Positions 17,763-26,872 are shown, counted from the stretch's first letter. The stretch is DNA of 64,000 nucleotides from CAJCIW01 sp963833965 (GCA_963833965.1 CAWHZZ010000001.1:434001-498000), one strand, 5' to 3'. Notes: a model not told the origin generated them from the sequence alone. Translations and numbers: made by a program.

Positions 17763-18500
17763 CTACGCCACAGGACGGACGTGGCCTTCCCAAACGCGGA
17801 TGTAATCAAGAAGGGCTTTTTTATCGGGCTTGCGGGCTAGAAACTCGAGGGCCTTCTGGTCGTCGCCGAGATGAGCGATCTTGGCGAGCAGCTGCAAATG
17901 CCCTTTGTCGTTGCTGGCGAACAGAAAAAAAAGCGTATGGACGAGCTTGCCGTCTAAAGCGCCGTAGTCGAGAGGGTCTTGAGGATAAACGATAAAGACC
18001 ATATCGAGGGGGCCTTTGCGCAAAAAGTCCCTTGTATGGGGAACCGCGATTCCATTGTTGAGGGCAGTCGGCATCAGCTCTTCGCGGTCGAGGAGGAGCT
18101 CTGCGAGGACATCGTCATCGACACTGAGCTTTTGCGCGGCGGCCTTGGTGGTCCAACGGATCAGTTCTTCCTTTGTCTTTCCGGGGACGTTAGAAAAGAC
18201 ATCGCCTTGATGGACTGCTCTGTAAAGGCAAAAATGGTGCATGCCGCCGCGGGAAGGGGGCTCTTGCGGCTCTTTCTCCGCATCGAGAGGCGGGTAGATT
18301 TGAGTTTCTTCGAAAGGCGAGAACTCTGCCTCTTGCGTTTTGAGCTTGCACTGCATCATCCAATTTTCGATTTCAAAACGGCTAAAGCGATATTGGTGAT
18401 TGATGCGGTAGGCAGGGATTTTTCCATCGGAGAGCCAACGTCGGATGGTCGTTTCGGAAACGTTGAGTAGTTCAGCGACATCTTTAATTTTTAGGTCCAT
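17763..18500 (-). CDS. ptsN: PTS EIIA domain protein with N-terminal helix-turn-helix
   Basis: 245 aa. Residues 1-52 are an excisionase/MerR-like DNA-binding domain (VAELLNVSETTIRRWLSDGKIPAYRI). After a Pro/Glu-rich linker comes an EIIA-Ntr-like domain with the phosphorylatable histidine at about 155 (NNGIAVPHTRDF). Chlamydiae carry just this fusion next to a second ptsN, dut and accD. It probably links phosphotransfer state to transcription; the target is unknown. It is the last gene of a minus-strand run, 21 bp downstream of ptsN. Confidence 0.9.
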   Translation of the reverse strand: MDLKIKDVAELLNVSETTIRRWLSDGKIPAYRINHQYRFSRFEIENWMMQCKLKTQEAEFSPFEETQIYPPLDAEKEPQEPPSRGGMHHFCLYRAVHQGDVFSNVPGKTKEELIRWTTKAAAQKLSVDDDVLAELLLDREELMPTALNNGIAVPHTRDFLRKGPLDMVFIVYPQDPLDYGALDGKLVHTLFFLFASNDKGHLQLLAKIAHLGDDQKALEFLARKPDKKALLDYIRVWEGHVRPVA

Positions 18501-18521
18501 AGGTAACCATCCAGGAAAGAG

Positions 18522-19052
18522 TTAACACCCAGCGAATAGGGCGATCACATCTTTTGCATCATATGCTTTAAGCAACTTTTTCCGCCTCTCTTCATTTTTA
18601 ATCGCCATTGTGAGGTGGGATAAAATTTTTAAGTATTCGGTCTGTTTGTTCTCGGGGCCGCCGATCATGAAGATCAAACGGACGGGAGAGTTATCGAGGG
18701 CGTTCCATTCAATCCCTTGTTTTGGCTGAATGCCGATGGCGATAAAAAATTTGTCATACCCTTGAAGCTTTGCATGTGGAATAGCGACGCCAAGTCCGAT
18801 TCCCGTGGAGACAATTTTTTCCCGCTCCAAAATCGCATCGTGGAAAACGCAGGCGTCTTTTAATTTTCCCGCTTTTTCCAAAAGATCGATCAGCTGGTCG
18901 AGGGCTGTGTCGCGCGTGTCCGCGTTCAAAAAAAGGACAAGACGCTCATCCAAATAATTGGAGATCGCCACACACTCTCCTTTTTTAAAGAGTTTTTTGA
19001 GATCGGTAATGCTACCGACGATCTGATGATTAATGCGTGCCAGTATGGCCAA
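18522..19052 (-). CDS. ptsN: PTS EIIA-Ntr protein PtsN
   Basis: 176 aa EIIA-Ntr domain with its active histidine at about 93 (GVAIPHAKLQ). It accepts phosphate from the nitrogen-PTS chain and acts in regulation rather than sugar uptake. Residues 1-20 before LFKKGECVAIS are unusual and the ATG overlaps dut by 23 bp. A later GTG near 19019 is possible, so the start is not certain. It sits between dut and the HTH-EIIA gene in the same order as in Chlamydia. Confidence 0.9.
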   Translation of the reverse strand: MAILARINHQIVGSITDLKKLFKKGECVAISNYLDERLVLFLNADTRDTALDQLIDLLEKAGKLKDACVFHDAILEREKIVSTGIGLGVAIPHAKLQGYDKFFIAIGIQPKQGIEWNALDNSPVRLIFMIGGPENKQTEYLKILSHLTMAIKNEERRKKLLKAYDAKDVIALFAGC

Positions 19053-19677
19053 AACCGCCCTCTCCGCGTGAAGTTGATTCTAAAGATGCTTCAAGAATAA
19101 AATTCGCTCTTTCGACGCGTGCGAGCACGATTTGCGCGATGCGCATACCCGTTGTGACCGCGAAATCGGTCTTTCCATGATTGATCAAGATGACGGCGAT
19201 CTCTCCGCGATAGTCGGCATCGATTGTCCCCGGCGTGTTCAAGACCGTGATCTGATTTTTTAAGGCGAGCCCGCTTCGCGGCCGGACTTGGATCTCATAT
19301 CCGGCGGGGATCGCCATGCGCAGTCCTGTCGGGATCAGCGCGGATGAGCCGGGCGCAATGACAATCTGTTCAGGAATGCAGGCTTTGACGTCAGCGCCTG
19401 CAGCGAGGGCCGAGCCATAAGTGGGAAGAAAGCTTGGGTCTTTTGCGAGGACTGGAACTGCGACTTTGCCAAATCGATCCTTCTTCGTGGCCAGTTCACT
19501 ACGTTCACCTGCTTCGCACTGCGAAAGTCCACTGGACTTTCTTCGCGTTTCCGCAGCCATAGTTTTACTATGGCTTTCTCGATCGGATCGCTGCGCTTCG
19601 ATTTGGCTTTGTCCCGCAGAGTCAGAATTCACCAAACTTTCCTGCGCGCAGTATTCGTCGATCTCTTCCTTTGCCAT
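19030..19677 (-). CDS. dut: dUTP diphosphatase with in-frame N-terminal insertion
   Basis: 215 aa, about 70 longer than a usual chlamydial Dut. Dut hydrolyses dUTP to dUMP, keeping uracil out of DNA and supplying dTMP synthesis. The core starts near residue 72 (VAVPVLAKDPSF). It holds the trimeric dUTPase motifs RPRSGLA, NTPGTIDADYRGEI and the C-terminal GEGGFGHTG. The first 20 residues follow accD by four bases, so translation surely starts at 19677. Residues about 20-70 are low-complexity and charged, and are encoded by a palindromic element (19458-19619). No start codon lies between the element and the core. The enzyme may tolerate or remove the tail. Confidence 0.93.
   Translation of the reverse strand: MAKEEIDEYCAQESLVNSDSAGQSQIEAQRSDRESHSKTMAAETRRKSSGLSQCEAGERSELATKKDRFGKVAVPVLAKDPSFLPTYGSALAAGADVKACIPEQIVIAPGSSALIPTGLRMAIPAGYEIQVRPRSGLALKNQITVLNTPGTIDADYRGEIAVILINHGKTDFAVTTGMRIAQIVLARVERANFILEASLESTSRGEGGFGHTGTH
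19458..19619. repeat. Palindromic element inserted in frame inside dut
   Basis: About 162 bp with imperfect outer inverted repeats sharing CTGCG and GCCAAATCGA / TCGATTTGGC. It has two perfect inner hairpins, AGCCATAG / CTATGGCT (19555-19575) and GAAAGTCC / GGACTTTC (19523-19541). It encodes about 50 extra residues in the N-terminus of dUTPase without breaking the frame. This is the behaviour of Rickettsia palindromic elements, though I cannot match the sequence to a known family. Confidence 0.65.
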
Positions 19678-19681
19678 TTTT

Positions 19682-20644
19682 TTATTTCGCTGTTTCCGCT
19701 TCCGCTAGGGCTAATAATTCTTTGAGTTTCTGGGGCAATTTGCCGAGAGATTGGCCATACAGGACGCGATAGGCGGAAGGTTCTTGATACTCCCGTTCAT
19801 TGCCAGTCATGAACTCCAACAATTGGAATAGTCTCTCTTTTAATTGATGGCGATTTACAATGCAATCGATCATTCCTCTTTCGAGCAAAAATTCGGAACG
19901 CTGAGCGCCGGGAGGGAGTTTTTGCCGGATGGTCTGTTCGACGACACGCGGGCCGGCGAAACCGATGAGCGCGTCGGGCTCGGCAATGATCACGTCGCCA
20001 AGAGAGGCGAAAGAGGCTGTCACGCCCCCGGTTGTTGGATTGGTCATCACAGAGATGTAAGGGAGTTCTTTTTCATGCAGCTTTGCCAAAGCGGCCGATG
20101 TTTTGGCCATCTGCATTAAAGAGAGGGCGGACTCTTGCATCCGCGCCCCGCCGGAAGCGGAGACGATGATGAGAGGAAGTTTGTTTGCGATCGCATACTC
20201 GATGATCGATGTCAGGCGCTCGCCGACTACCGATCCCATCGATCCCGCCATGAAGGAAAAATCGAGGACTGCCAGAGCAACACGCTTGCCTAAAATTTCA
20301 CACGGGCCGACCATCGCCCCCTCATCGCGATTGGAGTTCTTCCGGGCATTCTCGAGCCGTTTGACGTAAGATTCGGTGTCGACAAATTCTAGAGGATCGA
20401 CAGGCTTGTATTCGTCAAACATTTCTTGAAATGTTCCGGCGTCCGCGAGCAGCTGGATGCGCTGAGAGGCGGACAGGCGGTAATGGTAATTGCACTTCGG
20501 GCAACAATGCAGATTTTGCTGCAGCTCATTGGCGTGCACCATCTCATTGCAGTGCGTGCATTTGACCCACCCGCTATAGCCGTCTTTCTTTGTCGATTGG
20601 ACTTTAATTTTAGGTTTACTACGCGAAAATAGCCCCATAAACAT
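19682..20644 (-). CDS. accD: Acetyl-CoA carboxylase carboxyltransferase subunit beta
   Basis: 320 aa. With AccA it moves carboxyl from carboxybiotin to acetyl-CoA, giving malonyl-CoA for fatty acid synthesis. The N-terminal zinc finger is intact (KCTHCNE, then CCPKCNYHY), and the crotonase-like core holds VSASGGARMQES and NPTTGGVTASFASLGD. An internal ATG two codons in (20638) is an equally good start. It is first in the accD-dut-ptsN-ptsN unit. Confidence 0.96.
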   Translation of the reverse strand: MFMGLFSRSKPKIKVQSTKKDGYSGWVKCTHCNEMVHANELQQNLHCCPKCNYHYRLSASQRIQLLADAGTFQEMFDEYKPVDPLEFVDTESYVKRLENARKNSNRDEGAMVGPCEILGKRVALAVLDFSFMAGSMGSVVGERLTSIIEYAIANKLPLIIVSASGGARMQESALSLMQMAKTSAALAKLHEKELPYISVMTNPTTGGVTASFASLGDVIIAEPDALIGFAGPRVVEQTIRQKLPPGAQRSEFLLERGMIDCIVNRHQLKERLFQLLEFMTGNEREYQEPSAYRVLYGQSLGKLPQKLKELLALAEAETAK

Positions 20645-20726
20645 CCGTTCTTTAGCGCTTTATCATACCACATTGAAGCCCAATCTTCAATATAGAACAA
20701 CATCTGTTAACTAAAATTTCTATTCG

Positions 20727-21344
20727 CTATTTCTTCGCTTGTGAAAAGCGCTCTTCGATATTTTTCCAGTTAACGATTTTCCAAATGTTCTTTACATAGT
20801 CGGCGCGCACGTTCTTGTATTGCAAGTAGTAAGCGTGCTCCCACACATCGATTCCGAGCAGAGGAACGAAACCGAGGGTGCTGAGAGGATCTTGGTTGGC
20901 GCAAGTGGCGATGACGAGCTTTCCGGCTGCTTTATTGAAGCCGAGCCAGCCCCACCCAGAGCCCTGGACCGCGACCGCCGCGGCGCTCAGTTTTTCGATA
21001 AAAGATTCCACAGACCCAAATTCCGCCTGCAGAGCCTGGGCGAGATCTCCTTTAGGAGCACCGCCTCCGCCTTTATTTTCGCCGGCTAGATTAGTCCAAA
21101 AAATCGAATGATTGACATGCCCTCCCCCATTGAACTTGATGGCCTGCTGGAGGCCGATCATCGCGGCGATATCCCCTTTTGCCTCCGCATCGCGGTATTT
21201 CTCTAAAGCGGCGTTGAGGTTGGTGACATAGCCTTGATGGTGTTTGGTATAATGAAGCTGCATGATCTCCGCAGAGATAACGGGCTCCAATGCCGAAAAA
21301 TCGTAAGGAAGTTCTGGGAGTTTATAGGGGGTAGAATTGGACAT
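20727..21344 (-). CDS. sodA: Superoxide dismutase, Fe/Mn type
   Basis: About 205 aa, converting superoxide to peroxide and oxygen. Metal ligands are in place: His in MQLHYTKHHQGYV, His in NHSIFW, and Asp and His in DVWEHAYYLQY. The start at 21344 is preferred over one 21 bases earlier, because GAGGAG lies about 10 bases upstream. It sits upstream of accD in the same direction, as in Chlamydia where sodM neighbours accD. It probably defends against host oxidative bursts. Confidence 0.95.
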   Translation of the reverse strand: MSNSTPYKLPELPYDFSALEPVISAEIMQLHYTKHHQGYVTNLNAALEKYRDAEAKGDIAAMIGLQQAIKFNGGGHVNHSIFWTNLAGENKGGGGAPKGDLAQALQAEFGSVESFIEKLSAAAVAVQGSGWGWLGFNKAAGKLVIATCANQDPLSTLGFVPLLGIDVWEHAYYLQYKNVRADYVKNIWKIVNWKNIEERFSQAKK

Positions 21345-21432
21345 GGCAAATTGCTCCTCTTGCAAGGGTTATGCCAAGATCTTACGTTGTCAGGGGTAAT
21401 TTTGTAAATTTTCTTCCATTAGACGGAAGAGA

Positions 21433-22170
21433 TCAGTGCGCGCGGACGAAATTTAAGCTTTTAATTTTATCACTAATTTGGTTTGCGACATCGGCAAAAC
21501 CGGTATCATTGGAGGAATTAATCATGGCCAAGGCGACCTCATATTCTTCAATCGCTTTAAGATTGGATTTGGGATGATTATAGGTTCCTTCTTCAAACCA
21601 TGCTGCCAAAGCGAGATGGGCGGCAAAATGGTTGTCCTCAGAAGCTTTGTTGTACCAAAACTCCGCCTGTTTCAAATCACCGAGTTTGAACTCACAATAG
21701 CCGCCGAGATAATAACGGCATTCACCGCGTATTTCAGCGGGAATGTTCAGATCGGAGGCGAGTAGGAATTTGGCATAATGCTCTTGTTGATCGAGCAGCT
21801 GATAAAAATCGCAGAACTCAACAAAATTCTTTTGATTCGGCTTGCACTCGTAGATTTTCATTTCGTCCAAAGGCTGCCGATTCAAAGGAGAAACGATGTC
21901 GTTGAATTTAAAATAGGAAGTCATCAGCGACGTGGCGTCGAAAAATTTGATTTGGCCTCTCACATCTCTTGTGGCTGCGACAAAATAGGAAAACCCCGCT
22001 TTGTGCCGCTCATTGATCAATTCCAGAAACGTTTTCTGCGAGTATATATCGGTAATCGCAAGGTCCAGGCCCAATTTGGTCATACCCAAAAAAGCAGGGC
22101 TGAAGGAAGCAGTTGATTGCAGAGCTGGGGCCAGTTCAGAGCGTGAGGTTGTCCGCGTAATGTGTGCCAT
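21433..22170 (-). CDS. Sel1/TPR-like repeat protein, possible U-box-like N-terminus
   Basis: 245 aa. The C-terminal half has Sel1-type helical repeats (YYLGGYCEFKLGDLKQAEFWYNKAS, then HLALAAWFEEGTY). The N-terminal half ends with SPLNRQPLDEMKIY, which recalls the SPLTxxPL end of U-box/RING-like ubiquitin ligase domains; this is a weak resemblance. Sel1 proteins mediate protein contacts and are frequent in amoeba-associated bacteria. It lies 72 bp downstream of the 871-aa unknown on the same strand, so they may be co-transcribed. Confidence 0.55.
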   Translation of the reverse strand: MAHITRTTSRSELAPALQSTASFSPAFLGMTKLGLDLAITDIYSQKTFLELINERHKAGFSYFVAATRDVRGQIKFFDATSLMTSYFKFNDIVSPLNRQPLDEMKIYECKPNQKNFVEFCDFYQLLDQQEHYAKFLLASDLNIPAEIRGECRYYLGGYCEFKLGDLKQAEFWYNKASEDNHFAAHLALAAWFEEGTYNHPKSNLKAIEEYEVALAMINSSNDTGFADVANQISDKIKSLNFVRAH

Positions 22171-22242
22171 ATATTTCTCTCGGTTTAACCAAATTGGTGA
22201 TTATTTATACTTCTTCCACTGTTTATCTTCTACGCCCAAACA

Positions 22243-24858
22243 TTAGGTTGTCACGGTCTCGGCCTCAACGACCGCTTGTCGCATTTGCAGCGAAAAAATT
22301 TGCAGCAGCTTATAGACAATTGCGTTGTCTATTCCTTGGCTGGCATTGTTGCGCCAGGTTTCTTCTTTTTTATCGGCGACCTCGAGCGTATAAGGAATAT
22401 ACTCGGCAAAATTTTCACTCATTTTTTTTCTCGTGCCATTGGGAGGGATCACCTTCACCATGGCAAGCAGCGAATCTTTAAAGTGCGTTTTATAGTTGTG
22501 CCCTTGCTCCAGTTTCCACTCGGAAATCTGGTCGACATCTTTATTGATGAGCGCGGGCAAAAATTCCGTTTCCGACAACAGATATAAATAGACCGTCGAC
22601 AGCAAGTTTAAAGAAATGAAGAGAAATTTTCCGGAATCCGTTTCACAGGATTTCAGCAATTTATCGATTTGCTGTTGAAAAGATCCATTTTTTTGCCCTT
22701 TGATCTCATCTTTTAAGCTGTTAAATCCATGCTTCAAGATCGGAGCCTTCGATTCACGCAGCTGATCATCTAGATCCGGCACATCATGGACTTGATAGCT
22801 CTTTGCGCTGATCAACTCTTTTAATTTGGCCGCTTTCCAATTCATTACCGCAGGAAAGGGAAACGTGTGCGCGTGATCGAAGCCGTTCCCTGCGTTGGCT
22901 CTTCGATAAAAATGATCGTCCGGCAATAAAAGCAGATCAAAGAGATTTGAAGAGGCTTCTTTGACCCCTTGATAGTATTCGGATTTTTGTTTTTGTCGAT
23001 TCCCCATGATGTGCTTAGCGTGGTGATTGTCGCAAACCGTCTGGGATTTCACGTCTGTGTGGCTATCTTCAAGGATACTGCAGATGATTGCGCGGACATC
23101 CTCGCCCGAGCCCTTTTTAAGGCTTTCAGCTTTTTCGATGATATAGTTCGCATCGCGAACAAAACCTTCAAAAATCGGATTGAGATTTGTGAATCTTTCA
23201 AACACGTGCTTCTTCTGTTCCTTGACCAACGCTTTGATCATTTTCACCGATGTGTCGTTGGAGAGGTTCGCGTGTCCTGCATCCTGTTGGATATGTTCAT
23301 CATTGTCGACGAAATATTTCTCAACGCCGTTGAAGAAGAAGTCGGAAGGATTGAATTTAATCAATCTCAAAATTTCTTCAATAATAGCAGAATCAAAATC
23401 CGCAAAATCGGGGTTGCTATTGGGCTTTAACAGGCTCTCTAGCTGGGGGATGGTTCTGGTGGATTCCGATTGTATATTGTGATAGAGAAGGTTGACAATG
23501 AGTGAGCTGTTGCTGTTCCATTTTTTTGCAATCTCATCCATTCTTTGTTGACATGCTGTTTTGAACGCATCTGTGGCATTGATTTCAACCGGACCGTTAG
23601 CCGCCGGAACTGTATCACCGAATAAATCGAAGCCCAGGTCTACCGTCGGCAGGTCTTGCTTTTTCTTAACCGCTATACCATTGAGCCTCGTTTTCGCATC
23701 TTGGTGTAAATCATTAATGGATTGATATCTGAATTGATAGGAGGGATTGGTCAATTGAATATCATTAGTGGCGCTTTGTTTCAGTTCGGCAATTTCTTCC
23801 CGCGTGAATTTGCTAAAATATGTAGTGAATAATGCCTCCATTGCGGCTTCGTTCTTTGCAATTTCTTTGGCCAGGAATACTTTTGCCCTATCAAACTCCT
23901 CTTGCTTTTTTTGCGGCGTGAGCAGAGAAAATACCGTCATGTTGAACTTAGGCAAGGTCTCTAAAGCCTCTTTGGAATCAAATGCATCAAAAACATGGTC
24001 ATATTTGGTCAGAATTTCATTCATGACATCATTGAATGATTCGGGTTTTGCGATATATCTGTCGACCAATTTTTCCACATTTCTGCGCTCGTCCATTTTG
24101 GCTTTGTCGCCATTGTTGTATTTGTTAGCGTAGACAAATGCAAGGCAGTTATTAAATTGTTCCGGATTGTTCTTGATCAACTGACACAAGACGGCGTTTC
24201 GCTTGTCACTGCCGCCGCCGATATAATCCTTTGTGTAATCGGGGATTTTATCAAGCATCGACGACAAGCTAAAATCATCGATTCCGTTTAGGTTTTTATT
24301 GAGGAGGCTTCTATCTAATCTTAGCGATACAACTAAGTCGATAATTTTGGTTTTGATGAAATTCTTCTTTTGCACAGGGAGCGAGGCGGCAATATCATCC
24401 AACAAAATCAGTTTGTCGATTTTGTATTTGATGTATTTTGCTCTTTCGGTCTGGCATGAACTTAACTCAACGAATTCTTTTTTTACGCGTTGAGTGAGGA
24501 TCTCTGATCTCTCGGCCTTATCCAACTTTTGCGAAGAGTGCACTTTTGGTCTCAAATTCGACCCATGCTCCGGGCTCAAGTTGGCCAACACAGGTAAAAA
24601 CGAATAGAAATAGTCGGAAGGGCACAACTTCTCATCTCTGGCGCTTGCAGAAAGCAGGGTGTTTTTAAAATGTCCTGTGGGCTTCAAGGCGTGCTGAGAC
24701 CAAAACCCCGCATGGAGGGTAGGAGGCGTTCCTACGTGACCGGATGTGGGCGATCCCGAGTGACGCAATGGAGATGCTACAGCACTTCCTCCAGGGGATA
24801 AGCGTCCTGGGATGCTGAGTGGGCGCGATGGAATGCTAATTGGAGGTGTTGTTGCCAT
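22243..24858 (-). CDS. Large protein of unknown function, possible secreted effector
   Basis: 871 aa, no family recognised. The first 45 or so residues are rich in Ser, Pro and Gly (PPISIPSRPLSIPGR and similar), which is common in type III secretion substrates. The rest is mixed alpha-helical and charged, without signal peptide or membrane segments. No catalytic motif stands out. It is the first of two genes on the minus strand, and the upstream 180 bp (24859-25040) are A/T-rich and divergent to the Inc-PARG gene. An effector role is inferred only from the N-terminus and neighbours. Confidence 0.55.
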   Translation of the reverse strand: MATTPPISIPSRPLSIPGRLSPGGSAVASPLRHSGSPTSGHVGTPPTLHAGFWSQHALKPTGHFKNTLLSASARDEKLCPSDYFYSFLPVLANLSPEHGSNLRPKVHSSQKLDKAERSEILTQRVKKEFVELSSCQTERAKYIKYKIDKLILLDDIAASLPVQKKNFIKTKIIDLVVSLRLDRSLLNKNLNGIDDFSLSSMLDKIPDYTKDYIGGGSDKRNAVLCQLIKNNPEQFNNCLAFVYANKYNNGDKAKMDERRNVEKLVDRYIAKPESFNDVMNEILTKYDHVFDAFDSKEALETLPKFNMTVFSLLTPQKKQEEFDRAKVFLAKEIAKNEAAMEALFTTYFSKFTREEIAELKQSATNDIQLTNPSYQFRYQSINDLHQDAKTRLNGIAVKKKQDLPTVDLGFDLFGDTVPAANGPVEINATDAFKTACQQRMDEIAKKWNSNSSLIVNLLYHNIQSESTRTIPQLESLLKPNSNPDFADFDSAIIEEILRLIKFNPSDFFFNGVEKYFVDNDEHIQQDAGHANLSNDTSVKMIKALVKEQKKHVFERFTNLNPIFEGFVRDANYIIEKAESLKKGSGEDVRAIICSILEDSHTDVKSQTVCDNHHAKHIMGNRQKQKSEYYQGVKEASSNLFDLLLLPDDHFYRRANAGNGFDHAHTFPFPAVMNWKAAKLKELISAKSYQVHDVPDLDDQLRESKAPILKHGFNSLKDEIKGQKNGSFQQQIDKLLKSCETDSGKFLFISLNLLSTVYLYLLSETEFLPALINKDVDQISEWKLEQGHNYKTHFKDSLLAMVKVIPPNGTRKKMSENFAEYIPYTLEVADKKEETWRNNASQGIDNAIVYKLLQIFSLQMRQAVVEAETVTT

Positions 24859-25040
24859 AATTACCTCATATATTCTTTTTTTTGGATTAATTTTATAATT
24901 TCACAACTTATATGTCATTAATTATTAATCGGAAGATGATATTTAAAATTTTAATATACCATTTTTTGCATAGTATTTTTTTGAACTCTTGTTTTTTTGC
25001 TGCAATTTAGGATATCATTATTCGTTTAAAATATTTTTAT

Positions 25041-26219
25041 ATGACAACAGCCATTCAACTCGCTTCCCCCCAAGAGTGCCTCGCCAAGGCTTCCAATTGG
25101 ATCCAGCAAAACCCTCAAACGGCGATCATCACTGCCGTTGCTTTCGGAGCGCTTGGCATTGGTCTCGCCGCCGGCGCCTACCTGCTCGCAGCCTCGGTCA
25201 CCTTAGCCGCTATTCTGGGAATCGCTTCGGCGCTCGGCTTCGGAACATCCGCGGTTATCGCTTTTACGTTGTTGAAAAACTTCAGAGATCCCGAACAGAT
25301 CCAAGGGGTTCCTCCCAACATCCCTTTGAGCGATGTGGCTGCCCAAAAAAATTACCGCGTCCAAATCATGAATCAAACTCTGGGCCATCTGAGGGCTGGA
25401 TCTTATCAGTCCCCCGATGGAACGCGCCATCCGCTCAACCTCACACGCGCCGCTCAAGGGGCGAGCCTTTTGCTCTTTGCGGGCAGTGTCGCTCAGAGGC
25501 CAGGTGTGGAGCCGACGAGGATTGTGGTGAGAAATCAAGACTGCCTGTACGCCGCTGCGGACCTTCATGCGAGAGGATTGAATCCGATGATTCTCGACAT
25601 GGCCAGCGATGGCCACTTCGGCGGGGGTTATTTAAGCGGCGCGCGCGCGCAAGAAGAGGATTGCTGCCGCAGGTCCGGCCTTTGCTTTGCCGCTGACCCG
25701 CAGCATGGCATTCAGACGCGCAATTTTTACCCCTTGAGCGGCCACTCTGCTGGAGCGGGCGTCTATGTTCCCAATGTTCCTATCTTTCGCGCCGGCTACG
25801 ACAAAGGGTATCAGCCATTGAATCAGCCGTTCGAAGCGGCCTTTGGCATCTTTGCGGGCTTCAATAGCCCACCGTTGGACAACTCTTCCGGATCGCCGCG
25901 GCTTCGCCCAGCGGAAGCTGTGGCTACCCGCGAAAAAATTCGCTGTTTTTTTGAAATGGCGCGCCAGAAAGGACACCAGTCAGTGGTCTTCGGGGCGCTT
26001 GCCTGTGGCGCCTTCCGCAATCCGCCCGACCACATCGCCGAAATTGCCATCGACGTGATCACTCAAGAGTTTGCCCATTGCTTCAAAGAGATCACAATCG
26101 CTGTGCTCGACGACCACAACGCTGGGCCAGGGGGCAACTTCAAACCTTTTGCGAGACGGGCTCTGGCCGTAGGTGGCAGAGCGATTGACGCCCAAGGACA
26201 TGAACTGCCAACACTATGA
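25041..26219 (+). CDS. Inc-like membrane protein fused to a bacterial-type poly(ADP-ribose) glycohydrolase domain
   Basis: 392 aa. Residues about 28-78 form two hydrophobic segments with a short turn, the bilobed pattern of chlamydial inclusion-membrane (Inc) proteins. Residues about 105-375 match the microbial PARG/TIGR02452 family: MASDGHFGGGYLSGARAQEE holds the GGG loop (194-196) and catalytic QEE (204-206). RRS, VYVPNVPIF, GHQSVVFGALACGAFRN and a terminal ILDD-like segment follow as in that family. The enzyme should hydrolyse ADP-ribose chains. An N-terminal hairpin would place the catalytic domain on the cytosolic face of the membrane it enters. The stop overlaps the CPBP protease gene (ATGA). 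Inclusion targeting is inference; the PARG assignment is strong. Confidence 0.85.
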   Translation: MTTAIQLASPQECLAKASNWIQQNPQTAIITAVAFGALGIGLAAGAYLLAASVTLAAILGIASALGFGTSAVIAFTLLKNFRDPEQIQGVPPNIPLSDVAAQKNYRVQIMNQTLGHLRAGSYQSPDGTRHPLNLTRAAQGASLLLFAGSVAQRPGVEPTRIVVRNQDCLYAAADLHARGLNPMILDMASDGHFGGGYLSGARAQEEDCCRRSGLCFAADPQHGIQTRNFYPLSGHSAGAGVYVPNVPIFRAGYDKGYQPLNQPFEAAFGIFAGFNSPPLDNSSGSPRLRPAEAVATREKIRCFFEMARQKGHQSVVFGALACGAFRNPPDHIAEIAIDVITQEFAHCFKEITIAVLDDHNAGPGGNFKPFARRALAVGGRAIDAQGHELPTL

Positions 26220-26872
26220 GCATTTCCGCTGTTTCCACTACAGCTGTTTCTACTCACGAAAGCGCTCCCATTGTTTTCGAGCCGCGCAATTTTCTCTTTT
26301 TGGTTCCGACAATCTCTGCGATCGCTTTCGGCCTGATTTTTTTTCCCCACTTTGGACTCGGATTAGCTGCTGGAGCCGCTGATCTAATTTTTACGACAGC
26401 TTATACAATCGTCCTCGATAAAACGGGAATTCTGCCTCAGAAAGAAGACAAAAACAGCAAATACGAAAAAATGAGTCGCAACAATTTACTCGCTGGCTCT
26501 GTATTCGCGCCGATTGCGGAAGAAGGCCTTTTCCGGGGGTTGCTGCAACCGCTTTGCGCTCGAACAATTCAGATACTCCTGCCTGCAACTGCGGCGGCGT
26601 TATTCGGGCCGCATCTCACGATAGCGGTCGTCGCTTCCATTGTGGCGACCTCTATTCTTTTTGGGGCCATGCATTATATGAATCCGCATAAGAATGCGCA
26701 CATTCAGGCGATAACAGCTGGGATTGGCAGCTTACCGCTTGGGTTATTAAGCGCACAATTCGGCATTGGCGCCTCGATCGCCGCCCACTTAAGTTTTAAT
26801 ACCTTAGTCAGCTGTGTTCAGGCTTTAACCCCAGCCAAAGAAAAGATCGACACCTCAAAGCTTCCGGCGTAA
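26216..26872 (+). CDS. CPBP-family intramembrane metalloprotease (CAAX protease/Abi type)
   Basis: 218 aa, about six membrane helices. Motifs of the CPBP family are present: APIAEEGLFRG with Glu102-Glu103 and Arg107, FGAMHYMNP, and HLSFNTLV, supplying the metal-binding and catalytic residues. Family members cleave membrane-bound proteins or prenylated peptides, and some act in self-immunity or regulation. It is translationally coupled to the Inc-PARG gene, so both are likely made together. It overlaps the end of hemD by 18 bp on the opposite strand. Confidence 0.83.
   Translation: MSISAVSTTAVSTHESAPIVFEPRNFLFLVPTISAIAFGLIFFPHFGLGLAAGAADLIFTTAYTIVLDKTGILPQKEDKNSKYEKMSRNNLLAGSVFAPIAEEGLFRGLLQPLCARTIQILLPATAAALFGPHLTIAVVASIVATSILFGAMHYMNPHKNAHIQAITAGIGSLPLGLLSAQFGIGASIAAHLSFNTLVSCVQALTPAKEKIDTSKLPA

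Noticed and set aside
19421..19708. Open frame antisense to dut
   Set aside because: It is a shadow of dut and its palindromic insert; no ribosome-binding site or family match.
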